NCBI RefSeq assembly: GCF_025175675.1
Contig: NZ_JANIOA010000019.1
Location: 1-64,000, forward strand
Length of the DNA: 64,000 nt
Direction of reading: 5' to 3'
From: Sedimenticola hydrogenitrophicus
GTDB lineage: Bacteria; Pseudomonadota; Gammaproteobacteria; Chromatiales; Chromatiaceae
Shown: piece by piece, positions 27,486 through 36,009 of the stretch
Numbering within the stretch: position 1 is the first letter of the stretch
How the letters are laid out: every line of letters begins with the position of its first letter
Position numbers and translations under genes: made by a program
The notes under the pieces: generated by a model
The model's input: the letters and a program-made list of their open reading frames with translations, nothing else
Databases searched by the model: none
Told to the model about the DNA's origin: nothing

Positions 27486-28463
27486 TTAATTATTTTTTCG
27501 ATCACGATTGTAGCCGTACCCATATCCGTATCCGTAGCCATAACCAAAACCATAGCCATCCGCTCCATTTCCCTTATTGGTCGATTTATTGAGCAGGAGC
27601 CCGATGATTTTTTCCGACCCAAGATAACTGAGCGCCTCAACAACCTTCCCCTGTGGGGTCTGGGTTTCAGCTACCACAAAGACTATCTGCCCCATAAGAC
27701 TGGCCAACACCCCTGCTTCAGTTGTGAAAAGGATGGGAGGGGAATCAAATATAATTACCCGATCCGGATACCGTTGTGCCAATTCCTTCATCAACTGCTG
27801 CATGTCCGCACTGGCGAGCAATTCGGTGGATCGCTCATGAGCATGTCCCGCCGGCAAAATACGCAGATTGGGAATGCTGGTATGAAGGAGTACATCGCTG
27901 ATCCTGGTCCCCTTGTCCATCAATAGATCGATAAGACCCGGGCAGTCATCGGATATACCCAGCAGTGCTGCCGCCGAAGCCTTGGCAACATCGGCATCGA
28001 CAAACAACACCGTTTTGTCCTGCTCCATGGCGATACTGATAGCCAGATTGAGCGCGGTAAAGGTCTTGCCTTCACCCGGCTGTGCGCTGGTCACCATAAT
28101 CAAGTTGGGATTGTCGACCGTGGTGGCACCTTTGCCGGCAATATTCATCAGCAACGGTCTCTTGATGATCCGGTTCTCTTCAGCCACTCTACTGCGCGGA
28201 TCATCCGGCGTCACCATGCCGAGTGACTTGAGATAGGCGATGGGCAGATCCACGATTTTGCCATTCCTTTGTACCGCACCAGCGTCCTGCAGCTGATCAA
28301 ATGCAGGGGGAACCGATTTTTCCCGTACCTCCACATGAGATTGTTCAGCTGCATGCGAAGCGACCGTGTGGTCCAGCACCTTGTTGGGGTCATTTGACAG
28401 TACATCGTCTTTACCGGCCTGTTCGGCATTAAGCTTTTCTATGGCTTTTTCGATAATACTCAT
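27486..28463 (-). CDS. XrtA-associated tyrosine autokinase (CpsD/Wzc-C type)
   Basis: BY-kinase-like protein of 325 residues. Walker A (SAQPGEGKT, 126-134), Walker A' (VLFVDADV, 152-159) and Walker B (VIIFDSPP, 236-243) are all visible. The C-terminus is a Gly/Tyr repeat (GYGFGYGYGYGYGYGY) followed by NRDRKNN, which would be the autophosphorylated tyrosine cluster. It should regulate chain length together with the separate membrane protein encoded upstream, whose stop overlaps this start by 4 nt (ATGA). Phosphorylation would tune assembly of the polymer-export complex in the inner membrane. Confidence 0.94.
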   Translation of the reverse strand: MSIIEKAIEKLNAEQAGKDDVLSNDPNKVLDHTVASHAAEQSHVEVREKSVPPAFDQLQDAGAVQRNGKIVDLPIAYLKSLGMVTPDDPRSRVAEENRIIKRPLLMNIAGKGATTVDNPNLIMVTSAQPGEGKTFTALNLAISIAMEQDKTVLFVDADVAKASAAALLGISDDCPGLIDLLMDKGTRISDVLLHTSIPNLRILPAGHAHERSTELLASADMQQLMKELAQRYPDRVIIFDSPPILFTTEAGVLASLMGQIVFVVAETQTPQGKVVEALSYLGSEKIIGLLLNKSTNKGNGADGYGFGYGYGYGYGYGYNRDRKNN

Positions 28464-30043
28464 AAGATCTTGGCCCCCAGACTTTGTACTTTCCCTATCA
28501 GATCAAAGCCCAGGTCATGCATCAGGTTGACCCCGATAAAAAGCGTTCCCAGCAACAGAATCAGGGAAACAAACATGGCCCCCGCAAGCCGATCCCGCCG
28601 TATTTGTGCCTTGGAAGGAACAAACGCAACTGAGCCCAGTACCGGTAATCCGGTTATTCGATTCAGGGCGCCACGGCTGTAAAAAACCGGACGCACCAGC
28701 GAAGTAAGCAGCGCAAAGCCTATTCCCGCTGTCAGGCTACCCAGAAAAACCGCCGCATTCAGCAACAATTTGTTGGGTTGGGACGGCTTGAGTGGAACAA
28801 ACGGGGGATCAATGACGCGGAATTTCACCTCGGATGCATCCTGCTCGGCTTTTCCCGATAGATGTGCGGACTCACGCCGTTTCAATAAGGCATTATGTTG
28901 TTGAGAAACGGCTTCGTAGTCACGATTGAGTTGCTGCAGTTCCGCTTCAATCAGTGGAATTTGATCCACCTTTTCCTCCAGCGCCTTGGCCCGCCTTTCA
29001 TACTCCGCGGCCCGCACTTTGAGCTCTGCCACCCGTGCCTCCGCTTCCGAAAGCATACTGCGCATCTGCTGATAGACCGGACTGGTCTGCAGGCCGGCCT
29101 GTGGCGCCAACGGTTCGGACTGGCGTGACTCGAAATCCTTCTTTTTCTCTTCTTCCAGATTGGCAATAATGGTTTTGAGTTCCGCCACATCGGGATGACG
29201 TTCGGTGTACCTCAATAACAGTTCATCCAGACGCGACTGGAGATTCTGAATGCGTTGATCCAGGTGAGAGGGCGTCCCAAATTCATCTTGTCCGCTGGGG
29301 AGAAACACGGGTTCCTCACCAGACAGTTGACGTTGCAGTTCAGCACGCCGGTTTTCAGCTTCGCGCAGTTCCAGTTGTGCGGAACCCAGCAATCCCTTGG
29401 CCATCTCCAGACGCTGATAATAGCCACCCTGTTCCCCCGGCATGGTGCCCACGTAGCGCCGCTTGAAGTCGGCCAGCCTGGCTTCAGACTCCGCCAGCCT
29501 GACCTCATATTCGGCAATCTGCTTGTCCAGGAATTCCTGGGCGCCCGCGCTGTCCTTGCGCTTGTCGCCCAAGGCGCTCTCAATGAAAATCGAGATCAGC
29601 GATTGCACCACCCGTTGGGCAACCAGTCGATCGGAATGCGTGTAAGAGATCGAATAGAGGGAGGCATTGGTACGCTGACCCTCCAATTCAATATTATCAC
29701 GCAGCTCCGTTATCAGGGTCTCTTTATCCTGATCGTTTCTGACCCTGAGGTCGAGATCGACCATACGCATCAGTTTTTCCATGTTTGGCCTGCTGAGCAG
29801 CGTCTTGCTCATCAAGGCAACCCGCTGTCCCACATTCGGCTGGATTGCCAGGCCACGCAACAGCGGCCCGAGAATGGAATTACTGTCTACGTGCAATCGG
29901 GCGGTGGCTTCATATTTATCCGGAAGCTGTGCTACGCCGATCCATCCGGCAATGGCGATGCCCCATGCCGCCGCCAGCGCTACCCAGCGAAATCGCCAGA
30001 CACCATGAAGATATTCTGTAAGCTGCTCAAGGAGTTCTCGCAT
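28460..30043 (-). CDS. XrtA system polysaccharide chain-length determinant (Wzz/Wzc-N type)
   Basis: Inner-membrane co-polymerase of 527 residues. A first membrane segment is near residues 20-37, a long periplasmic coiled-coil region rich in Glu/Arg/Leu spans about 160-410, and further hydrophobic segments lie near 440-460 and 495-515. PSQPNKLLLNAAVFLGSL, just before the second membrane segment, is the Wzz-type proline-rich signature. It lacks a kinase domain, which is carried by the next gene. TAGGGA precedes the ATG. It would set polymer length and form the periplasmic bridge to the Wza-like protein. Confidence 0.94.
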   Translation of the reverse strand: MRELLEQLTEYLHGVWRFRWVALAAAWGIAIAGWIGVAQLPDKYEATARLHVDSNSILGPLLRGLAIQPNVGQRVALMSKTLLSRPNMEKLMRMVDLDLRVRNDQDKETLITELRDNIELEGQRTNASLYSISYTHSDRLVAQRVVQSLISIFIESALGDKRKDSAGAQEFLDKQIAEYEVRLAESEARLADFKRRYVGTMPGEQGGYYQRLEMAKGLLGSAQLELREAENRRAELQRQLSGEEPVFLPSGQDEFGTPSHLDQRIQNLQSRLDELLLRYTERHPDVAELKTIIANLEEEKKKDFESRQSEPLAPQAGLQTSPVYQQMRSMLSEAEARVAELKVRAAEYERRAKALEEKVDQIPLIEAELQQLNRDYEAVSQQHNALLKRRESAHLSGKAEQDASEVKFRVIDPPFVPLKPSQPNKLLLNAAVFLGSLTAGIGFALLTSLVRPVFYSRGALNRITGLPVLGSVAFVPSKAQIRRDRLAGAMFVSLILLLGTLFIGVNLMHDLGFDLIGKVQSLGAKIL

Positions 30044-30165
30044 ATATCCCTACGCCCGTGATTGTTGAGATTTAAACCTCAAGGTCCCTGTTGGTTTTTA
30101 GTTAAATATCTTTTTGCGATCTTGGCCAGTTCAAGAATTAGGACTGCCGGCTGGATGAACGACTT

Positions 30166-30210
30166 GTCAGATCGGGTTTTGGTCGACCAGCGACCGTGAC
30201 CCGATCTGAC
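30166..30210 (-). promoter_or_regulatory. Hairpin between the export lipoprotein and chain-length genes
   Basis: A perfect 12-bp inverted repeat, GTCAGATCGGGT / ACCCGATCTGAC, encloses a second 5-bp stem, GGTCG / CGACC, in the 208-nt gap between the two genes. No T-run follows on the minus strand, so it is not a standard intrinsic terminator. It could be an attenuator, an RNA processing site or an mRNA stabiliser that sets different expression for wza-like and downstream genes. Confidence 0.45.
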
Positions 30211-30251
30211 TCATGCACATACCAATCCGCCAGAAGGTCCGTATAGCCGGT

Positions 30252-30896
30252 CTAGAACCAGGCCTCGGGGATGATCATGATATCGCCGGGCATCAGCGCA
30301 AGATTTGCGGAGATATCACCGTCTTTTACCAGATCTTCCAGCCGGACATTATAGACCTGCTGCTCACCGCCAACGCTTCTGATCAGCACCGACTTGTTTC
30401 CATCGGCAAAGTCCGTCAAACCGCCGACGGCAATCATCAGATCAAGCAGGGTCATGTGTTTTCTGAACGGTACCGAAAGCGGTTCCGCCGCCTCCCCCAC
30501 AACCCGAACCTGTTGGGTGGGGACACCGACAAACTCATCGACAATGACCGTGACAACGGCATTCTTCACATATTCGGAATAGGCCTTCTCAACATCCCTG
30601 GCCAATTGGGTGGGCGTCTTGCCACTGGCCGGGATATCCTCCACCAGACGGGTCGTGATCTTGCCATCCGGACGCACGGGAACCGTCACCGTCAGCTCCT
30701 CATTTCCCCAGACGAAGATATTCAATTCGTCTCCAGGCCCGATGACGTAGTCGAAGTCCTGTTCCGCATTCAGCTGATCGCTGGTGACCTGGGGATATTT
30801 CGATGCGCAACCGGCAAGCAGAAGAGCCAGGAGAATCAAAAGACCTGGGGTTAACAATCGACGATATGGTAGTGATTTATTGATAGGCACGAGCAT
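30252..30896 (-). CDS. Wza-like polysaccharide export lipoprotein, XrtA system-associated
   Basis: Outer-membrane export lipoprotein of 214 residues. The ATG at 30896 follows AAGGGAGAAC, a good ribosome-binding site, and is preferred over an ATG 42 nt upstream. A signal peptide ends in the lipobox LLAGC with Cys30. Next come the polysaccharide export domain (FDYVIGPGDELNIFVWGNEE) and a SLBB-like region (VRVVGEAAEPLSVPFRKHMT). It would form the outer-membrane or periplasmic part of the export channel. It is the first gene of the long minus-strand operon; the promoter should lie in the 545 nt upstream. Confidence 0.94.
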   Translation of the reverse strand: MLVPINKSLPYRRLLTPGLLILLALLLAGCASKYPQVTSDQLNAEQDFDYVIGPGDELNIFVWGNEELTVTVPVRPDGKITTRLVEDIPASGKTPTQLARDVEKAYSEYVKNAVVTVIVDEFVGVPTQQVRVVGEAAEPLSVPFRKHMTLLDLMIAVGGLTDFADGNKSVLIRSVGGEQQVYNVRLEDLVKDGDISANLALMPGDIMIIPEAWF

Positions 30897-31441
30897 GTTC
30901 TCCCTTATGCTATTGTTGTATAACCGTTCATCCAGCACCTTGCCAAGACAAGGAATGGCCTGACAGTCCCGTCACAGACTCACGCTACTCCCCGGTTCTG
31001 ATTACATTCCTAACAGACCACCAAATTGATGGAAGATTGACCGGCTCCAGCCGGTACAGATTCAATCAAAACCTGAAGATGACAATCCAACCCTCTGGGT
31101 TTATTAACAAAACTGTGGTTTATATTACCCTAGTGCTATCCGTTGGGCCAATTATAAATGGACTGATCCTAACATGTGAACTGCAAAATCCAATACCATT
31201 CTCATCACCGGCCCAGGGTTAAGCGCTGCAAATCAAGTTTAGATCCTATTTACGCTCTAAAACAGTCGCTTAAACAGATTAATTCCATCACGAAATATAG
31301 GTTTGTCGATTACCTGGTGGAGAATGCCCCTGCAGGAGGCGCAGTGGCAAACGGACGAAGGCGTTGCCGCCCGTTGATCCCCGAACACGGGCACATCCAG
31401 CCTCAGCCCTCACCGTTCCCGCCTCTCTCTCCGGCACCCCA
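30897..31441. other. Intergenic region upstream of the polysaccharide operon
   Basis: 545 nt without a convincing gene. It must contain the promoter of the wza-like operon and the 3' end of the exporter transcript. A perfect 6-bp hairpin ACCGGC-TGGA-GCCGGT (minus-strand sense, 31040-31055) lies about 145 nt before the wza-like start. No clear -35/-10 or sigma-54 site was recognised. Confidence 0.5.
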
Positions 31442-34099
31442 TCATTTCATGAACAGCGCGTCCCGCGTTATAGCGGACGGACGCCGGGCGTATATCAGGA
31501 CCAGTAGCGCGGGCAGGAGTAGCAGGTCAAAAAACAGGGCGGTGACCAGACCGATACTGGTCAGAAGCCCGAAATGGGTCGTCGGCACAAATTCCGAGAG
31601 TGTCAGCACGATGAATTGGGCACTCAGGATTATCGTCGTGGTCATGACCGCCCTGCCCGCCTGCTTATAGGTCTTGACCAGGGCGGCGATCGGACTGATA
31701 CCCTTACGCACACGACTGATGAAACCGTGATAGATATGGATGGTGTCATCCACGGCGATGCCGACCGCGACACTGGCAATCATGGCGGTTGCCATATCGA
31801 GCCACAGACCAAACATCCCCATGATGATAAAAATCAACAGGATAGGAGACAGGTTCGGTATCATGCAGAGCAGTGCACCGCCGATCGAACGCCACTGTAT
31901 CAGCATCAGCAGGAATATCAGCCCCAGCGCCCCGAACAGACTCTTCACCTGCCCCTCTATCAGCAGATCCTCCTGATCCGCAAACAGCCGCCCGAAACCC
32001 GCTATCTCCCATTCGACACCGTTTGAGGGGTGTTCGCCGAGATAGATTCTGATTCGCTCCATCAGTTCGGAAAGCGCATTGGCACCGTGCACATTCACAT
32101 TAAGGCTCACATGGGCGATGCGGTAATCTCGATCGACAAAATCAAACAGATCCTCCCCGTCATAGACCAGCAGATACTGGCTGATCAATTCCATATTATC
32201 CGGGATACGCCGGTACGCGGGATCCTCAGCATTGAAGCCCCAGTGCATCTCCTCGACAAAATCGGCCATGGAGATACTCTTATCCACCTCGGGTTGCGCC
32301 TCCGCCCAGCGCTGAAACGCCCGCATGTCATTCAGCACCCGGGGCTGCTTCAACCCACCCCGCTGTTTTGCCGTGAAAACAATATCCAGGGAGGCAGTGC
32401 CTACCAGCTTCTCCTCTATATGTTGCGTGGCCTGGCGAAGCGGGTGCTGGGGATAAAAAAACTCCTGGATATTGGTCTCGACAACAATATTGCCAATCTG
32501 AGGCAAGAGTAGCCCAAGCCCTACACCGACCACACCGACCACATAGAGCGGATAACGGACACCGATACGAAGCAGTCTGCTGACCAGTCGGTCCAGGCTG
32601 GCCAGTCCCGATTTCCGGCTGGGCCAGGGTGCATAGTCAAACCGGGCAAAGATATTCGGCACCAGGTGGATCACTACAAAATAGATCAGCACCACCCCGG
32701 CGGCCGATATCAGCCCGAACACCTTGATCGGCGGGATCGGGCTCAGACCGAGCGATGAGAGGCCGGCCACCGTGGTCAGGGCGGTGTACAGCGCCGGTCG
32801 TTGCACTTCGTTGAGTGCACTGCGTACCCGGCGTGGTCCTGTCAATCCGCGTTTTGAAGCAAAATGGAGGGCGTTGAACAGATGCACCAGCGCAGCCACT
32901 GTCAAAGCCGACAGCAGCGGTGGAATGATACTGGATATCAGGTTGAACGGTTGATTGAAAACCACATAAAACGCCACCGTGGAGCTGACTACCACCCCGA
33001 TAACCACACCGGCTACTATCACCGCAAGCCAGCGATGGAACAGCCACCAGATCAGGAACAGACCGATCACCGTGGTGGCGGGTATGAAGATCATATTATC
33101 CCGCAACATCGATCTCATCTGCGCCACATCGGTGGTGATCTGCCCAGCCATACTGGTCAGATAGCCAGCCAGGCGAGCCTTGCGGACCTCCTCGAGCATG
33201 GCATCCTCCAGGGCCAACCGTTCGAGGCTCGAGTCGATCTTGACCGGTATTACCAGCATCGCAACCGCACTGCCGTCCGCTGCCACCAGGGCGTTTCTGG
33301 CAAAGCGGTCTGAGAGTGCACGCTCCAGCCTCTGCGGTGGCCTGGTCTTCTCCAGATTCCGGACACTGAGCAGCGGCTCAACCAGAAAGCCCTCTTCGGT
33401 CCCGTGAATATGATCCTGCGTGGTCATATTCACCACGTCATCAATCAGTGGATGGTCAGCCAGCGACTCGGCCAGGGCATTCAATGACCTGGCGAATCCG
33501 TCCGAATAGAGCGCCACTCCCTCGAACAGCAGTAGGACGACCTGATCGCTGGGAAAATGGCGCCGCAGTTCATCATCAATGATCACCGAAGGCGCGTCCG
33601 CCGGCAGGTAGACCTTGGGGGCGTTGTTGATGTTGAGATTCAGCAGCAGCCCATTGGGCAGTACCGTGAATAAAAACAGGAACAGCACACTGAAGTAGTA
33701 TTTCCAGGGCAGATGCAGAAAAATATACTTCAACTGCGTGTCCGCTTCGGTGGTGAGCGAAAACTCGATCGACTCCTCGCCATCGGCCAGGATAGAGCAG
33801 GAATTCATGATGGCCACCAGACGGTCGCCGTCATTTTTCAGTAAGGTGACTTTGGCCCGGGGATATTCCCTGGCGTTCCGGAGCACCCTCCCCGCCTCGG
33901 AAAAGTGCTCCCGCAGCCGATCCTTGTGACGGTCAATCACCAGGTCGAGAACCGGTACTGCCTCAAGCTCACTGAAAGATTGATAGCCCAGAAGGCTGAG
34001 AAAGGCCGGATTGGCATAGACAAACATGCCATCATGCTGAATCGCTATCGGTTTGCGATCGTGATCATAGCGGGCGTATAGGGTGGTGTCAGCTTGCAT
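31442..34099 (-). CDS. RND/MMPL-family exporter with N-terminal PAS domain
   Basis: Protein of 885 residues. Residues about 12-118 form a PAS-like domain (GMFVYANPAFLSLLGYQSFSE) before the first membrane helix (about 131-153), so it would lie in the cytoplasm. The remainder is an RND superfamily transporter of the MMPL/HpnN type, with two repeats of a large periplasmic loop followed by a bundle of membrane helices. The motif SVAVGIAVDDTIHI near the C-terminus contains the proton-relay Asp pair seen in such proteins. Related exporters move lipids such as hopanoids to the outer membrane. The LolA-like and porin-like genes upstream on the same strand fit a lipid or hydrophobic-compound trafficking role. 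The PAS fusion is unusual and suggests ligand or redox gating. Confidence 0.85.
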   Translation of the reverse strand: MQADTTLYARYDHDRKPIAIQHDGMFVYANPAFLSLLGYQSFSELEAVPVLDLVIDRHKDRLREHFSEAGRVLRNAREYPRAKVTLLKNDGDRLVAIMNSCSILADGEESIEFSLTTEADTQLKYIFLHLPWKYYFSVLFLFLFTVLPNGLLLNLNINNAPKVYLPADAPSVIIDDELRRHFPSDQVVLLLFEGVALYSDGFARSLNALAESLADHPLIDDVVNMTTQDHIHGTEEGFLVEPLLSVRNLEKTRPPQRLERALSDRFARNALVAADGSAVAMLVIPVKIDSSLERLALEDAMLEEVRKARLAGYLTSMAGQITTDVAQMRSMLRDNMIFIPATTVIGLFLIWWLFHRWLAVIVAGVVIGVVVSSTVAFYVVFNQPFNLISSIIPPLLSALTVAALVHLFNALHFASKRGLTGPRRVRSALNEVQRPALYTALTTVAGLSSLGLSPIPPIKVFGLISAAGVVLIYFVVIHLVPNIFARFDYAPWPSRKSGLASLDRLVSRLLRIGVRYPLYVVGVVGVGLGLLLPQIGNIVVETNIQEFFYPQHPLRQATQHIEEKLVGTASLDIVFTAKQRGGLKQPRVLNDMRAFQRWAEAQPEVDKSISMADFVEEMHWGFNAEDPAYRRIPDNMELISQYLLVYDGEDLFDFVDRDYRIAHVSLNVNVHGANALSELMERIRIYLGEHPSNGVEWEIAGFGRLFADQEDLLIEGQVKSLFGALGLIFLLMLIQWRSIGGALLCMIPNLSPILLIFIIMGMFGLWLDMATAMIASVAVGIAVDDTIHIYHGFISRVRKGISPIAALVKTYKQAGRAVMTTTIILSAQFIVLTLSEFVPTTHFGLLTSIGLVTALFFDLLLLPALLVLIYARRPSAITRDALFMK

Positions 34100-34222
34100 G
34101 CGAAGTCAGATGTGAGCCCAGGTCATTGGAATACACTCCTGCAATATTGATTCAAATTCGGCACGACCTCTGCCCAAATTTACCTTATTACCCATCTAAC
34201 TCAACCATCATCAGGAACAACC

Positions 34223-34438
34223 TTAGCCGCCAATAGACGCAAATGAACACGAATAAGCCCGTTCTTCGGGGTAGGATGCCGGTGAGGCACGAACCGCATC
34301 AAGCCCTACCGTGAACGATGCGGTTCGCAAGCTCACCGGCATCCTACGTCACCGGCAAGCACCGTGGTCTGGATGAAGCGGCCATTCCCCAACAGGATTA
34401 ACCGCGTTATTTGCGTTTATTCGCTTTTATTCGCGGCT
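34223..34438. repeat. Palindromic intergenic repeat (nested inverted repeats)
   Basis: A perfect 16-bp inverted repeat, GTAGGATGCCGGTGAG (34271-34286) / CTCACCGGCATCCTAC (34332-34347), contains an inner perfect 11-bp pair, CGAACCGCATC / GATGCGGTTCG. Outside it, imperfect arms (34223-34256 and 34403-34438) made of GCAAATGAACACGAATAA-like units face each other. It fills the 406-nt gap between the exporter and the porin-like gene. It looks like a REP/BIME-type or MITE-like repeat. Confidence 0.7.
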
Positions 34439-34505
34439 TTGTAAACGGTATCTGACTTTAGCAGTAGTCTGTTGGGTAATCAGGCAAATTCATAAAATCT
34501 TCGGG

Positions 34506-35972
34506 TCAGAACTTTGCGCGCCACCCGACCGCGACCAGTGAATTGTCCTGATGGAAGGCGCCGGGCGTACCGGCGGCACCCTCAAAGTAGTGCGCCTCCA
34601 GATACACCTCCTGGGAGTCCCAGCCGATGTAGGCGAGCTCGGGATTGAGATAGAGATCATGGGTATCCAGCCCCTTATAAAAGCGCCCCTTCACCCGCCA
34701 TTGATCACGGGCAAAAGGAACCTCAAACGAGCCGCCAAACAGATAGACCTCGGTCCGGTCTATCACCGCTGGCGCGTCAATATGATTGAACCCGGTCAAC
34801 TGCAGATTGACCCGGGCATCGCCATCCCCCGGAAAGAACTCCACACCGGCTCCCCAGTTCAGGCTCTTGACCGTGTCGAATGTGCCATCGGCGCGGGTAA
34901 TCGGGGCATCACTCAGCCAGCCTGCCTCAAGGCGCCAGATCGCGCCCAGCGCCTCCACACCGAGATCACCGCCGAGTAACCAACTACGTGGATATCTTGC
35001 CTCGAGCACTCCACGGGAACTGTTGTAGCTGAAATAGGGGATCGATTGGCGAACCTTCTGCACGGTCAGGGCGTAGTCCAACCCCTCCCCCGTGCCGCTG
35101 TAACGAATGCCGAACCCACCATCCGAATCCGAAGCATTGACATCCACCGGGGCACTCTGGATCAGTGCCGTGCTGGCCGGGGTGGATTTCAAACCAAATA
35201 TCTGCCCGGATTCCCGGTTAACCGGGAACCAGACACTGTCAACGCCTGGCAACTCAGCTTCCCTGAAATAGGGCAGAAAGACCACATCCAGCTTTTTCTC
35301 CCCGAAGAAGTGTTCATAGCGGATCGCCGGCGATGCGCGCCTGCGATCGGCCAGGTCATCCAGGATATAGCGGGTCAGGTCATGGGTGCTGAGGCGGTCG
35401 GTAGGGGGAAATTCATCAATCCGTCCCCAAACTATTTTTTGCGCCCCAACGGTCAACCTGAAGTTATCCGCACGATAACGGATGAAGGTCTCATCATAAT
35501 CAAGCGTGGCATGTTCCCAATCCTGACTGCCGTGCTGGAAATAGCCGTCCAGCCGTACGGAGGCCTGCAGGTCCCAGCGACTGGAGGGGCTCCAGAGCGC
35601 CGTTGCCTGGCCATGCAGATAACCCTGGCCGCTGGCATTTGAAGCGGATCGGTTGAACACCCCGTACTCCGCCCACAAATCATCCAGCTTGAGGGAGAGA
35701 TCGCTACGCCCGGCAATCGCCTGGTCGCTCCCCGGAGTGGACTTTTGCTCCTCCGGCTCAAGCAGTATCTCGTCACTCCCCGGTTCTTCAATGATCAACA
35801 ACTCTTCCGTCGATAAGGCAGGCCGCCCTTGATCAATCACCGGCTCCTCTTCAATGATCAACAGCTCCTCATCCGGCGCCGGTTCCGCGGCCGACGCGGG
35901 CAGTGGCGACAATGCGATACAGAACCAGGCTAATAGTGTGGTGCTGTCAAATTTATTGTTCAAGTGCGCCAT
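34506..35972 (-). CDS. Porin-like outer-membrane protein (DUF1302-like) with acidic repeats
   Basis: Protein of 488 residues. A signal peptide ends at PLPASAAEP. A mature acidic segment then carries two EELLIIEE repeats and a related EILLEPEE. The remainder reads as a beta-barrel: alternating aromatic strands, VGAQKIVWGRIDEFPPTDRL as in DUF1302-type proteins, and a terminal strand ending WRAKF. It is flanked by the LolA-like gene upstream and the RND exporter downstream, a combination seen in envelope-lipid or hydrophobic-compound export loci. The acidic repeat arm probably sits in the periplasm and may bind a partner such as the exporter. Confidence 0.75.
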   Translation of the reverse strand: MAHLNNKFDSTTLLAWFCIALSPLPASAAEPAPDEELLIIEEEPVIDQGRPALSTEELLIIEEPGSDEILLEPEEQKSTPGSDQAIAGRSDLSLKLDDLWAEYGVFNRSASNASGQGYLHGQATALWSPSSRWDLQASVRLDGYFQHGSQDWEHATLDYDETFIRYRADNFRLTVGAQKIVWGRIDEFPPTDRLSTHDLTRYILDDLADRRRASPAIRYEHFFGEKKLDVVFLPYFREAELPGVDSVWFPVNRESGQIFGLKSTPASTALIQSAPVDVNASDSDGGFGIRYSGTGEGLDYALTVQKVRQSIPYFSYNSSRGVLEARYPRSWLLGGDLGVEALGAIWRLEAGWLSDAPITRADGTFDTVKSLNWGAGVEFFPGDGDARVNLQLTGFNHIDAPAVIDRTEVYLFGGSFEVPFARDQWRVKGRFYKGLDTHDLYLNPELAYIGWDSQEVYLEAHYFEGAAGTPGAFHQDNSLVAVGWRAKF

Positions 35973-36009
35973 ATGGCTATGTTCCCCTGTTCAGGTTGCC
36001 TGCCCCGAC

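Noticed and set aside
30897-30990. Sigma-54-like site upstream of the wza-like gene (TGGCAAGGTGCTGGAT on the minus strand)
   Set aside because: The invariant GC at -12 is absent (GA instead), so it is unlikely to be functional.
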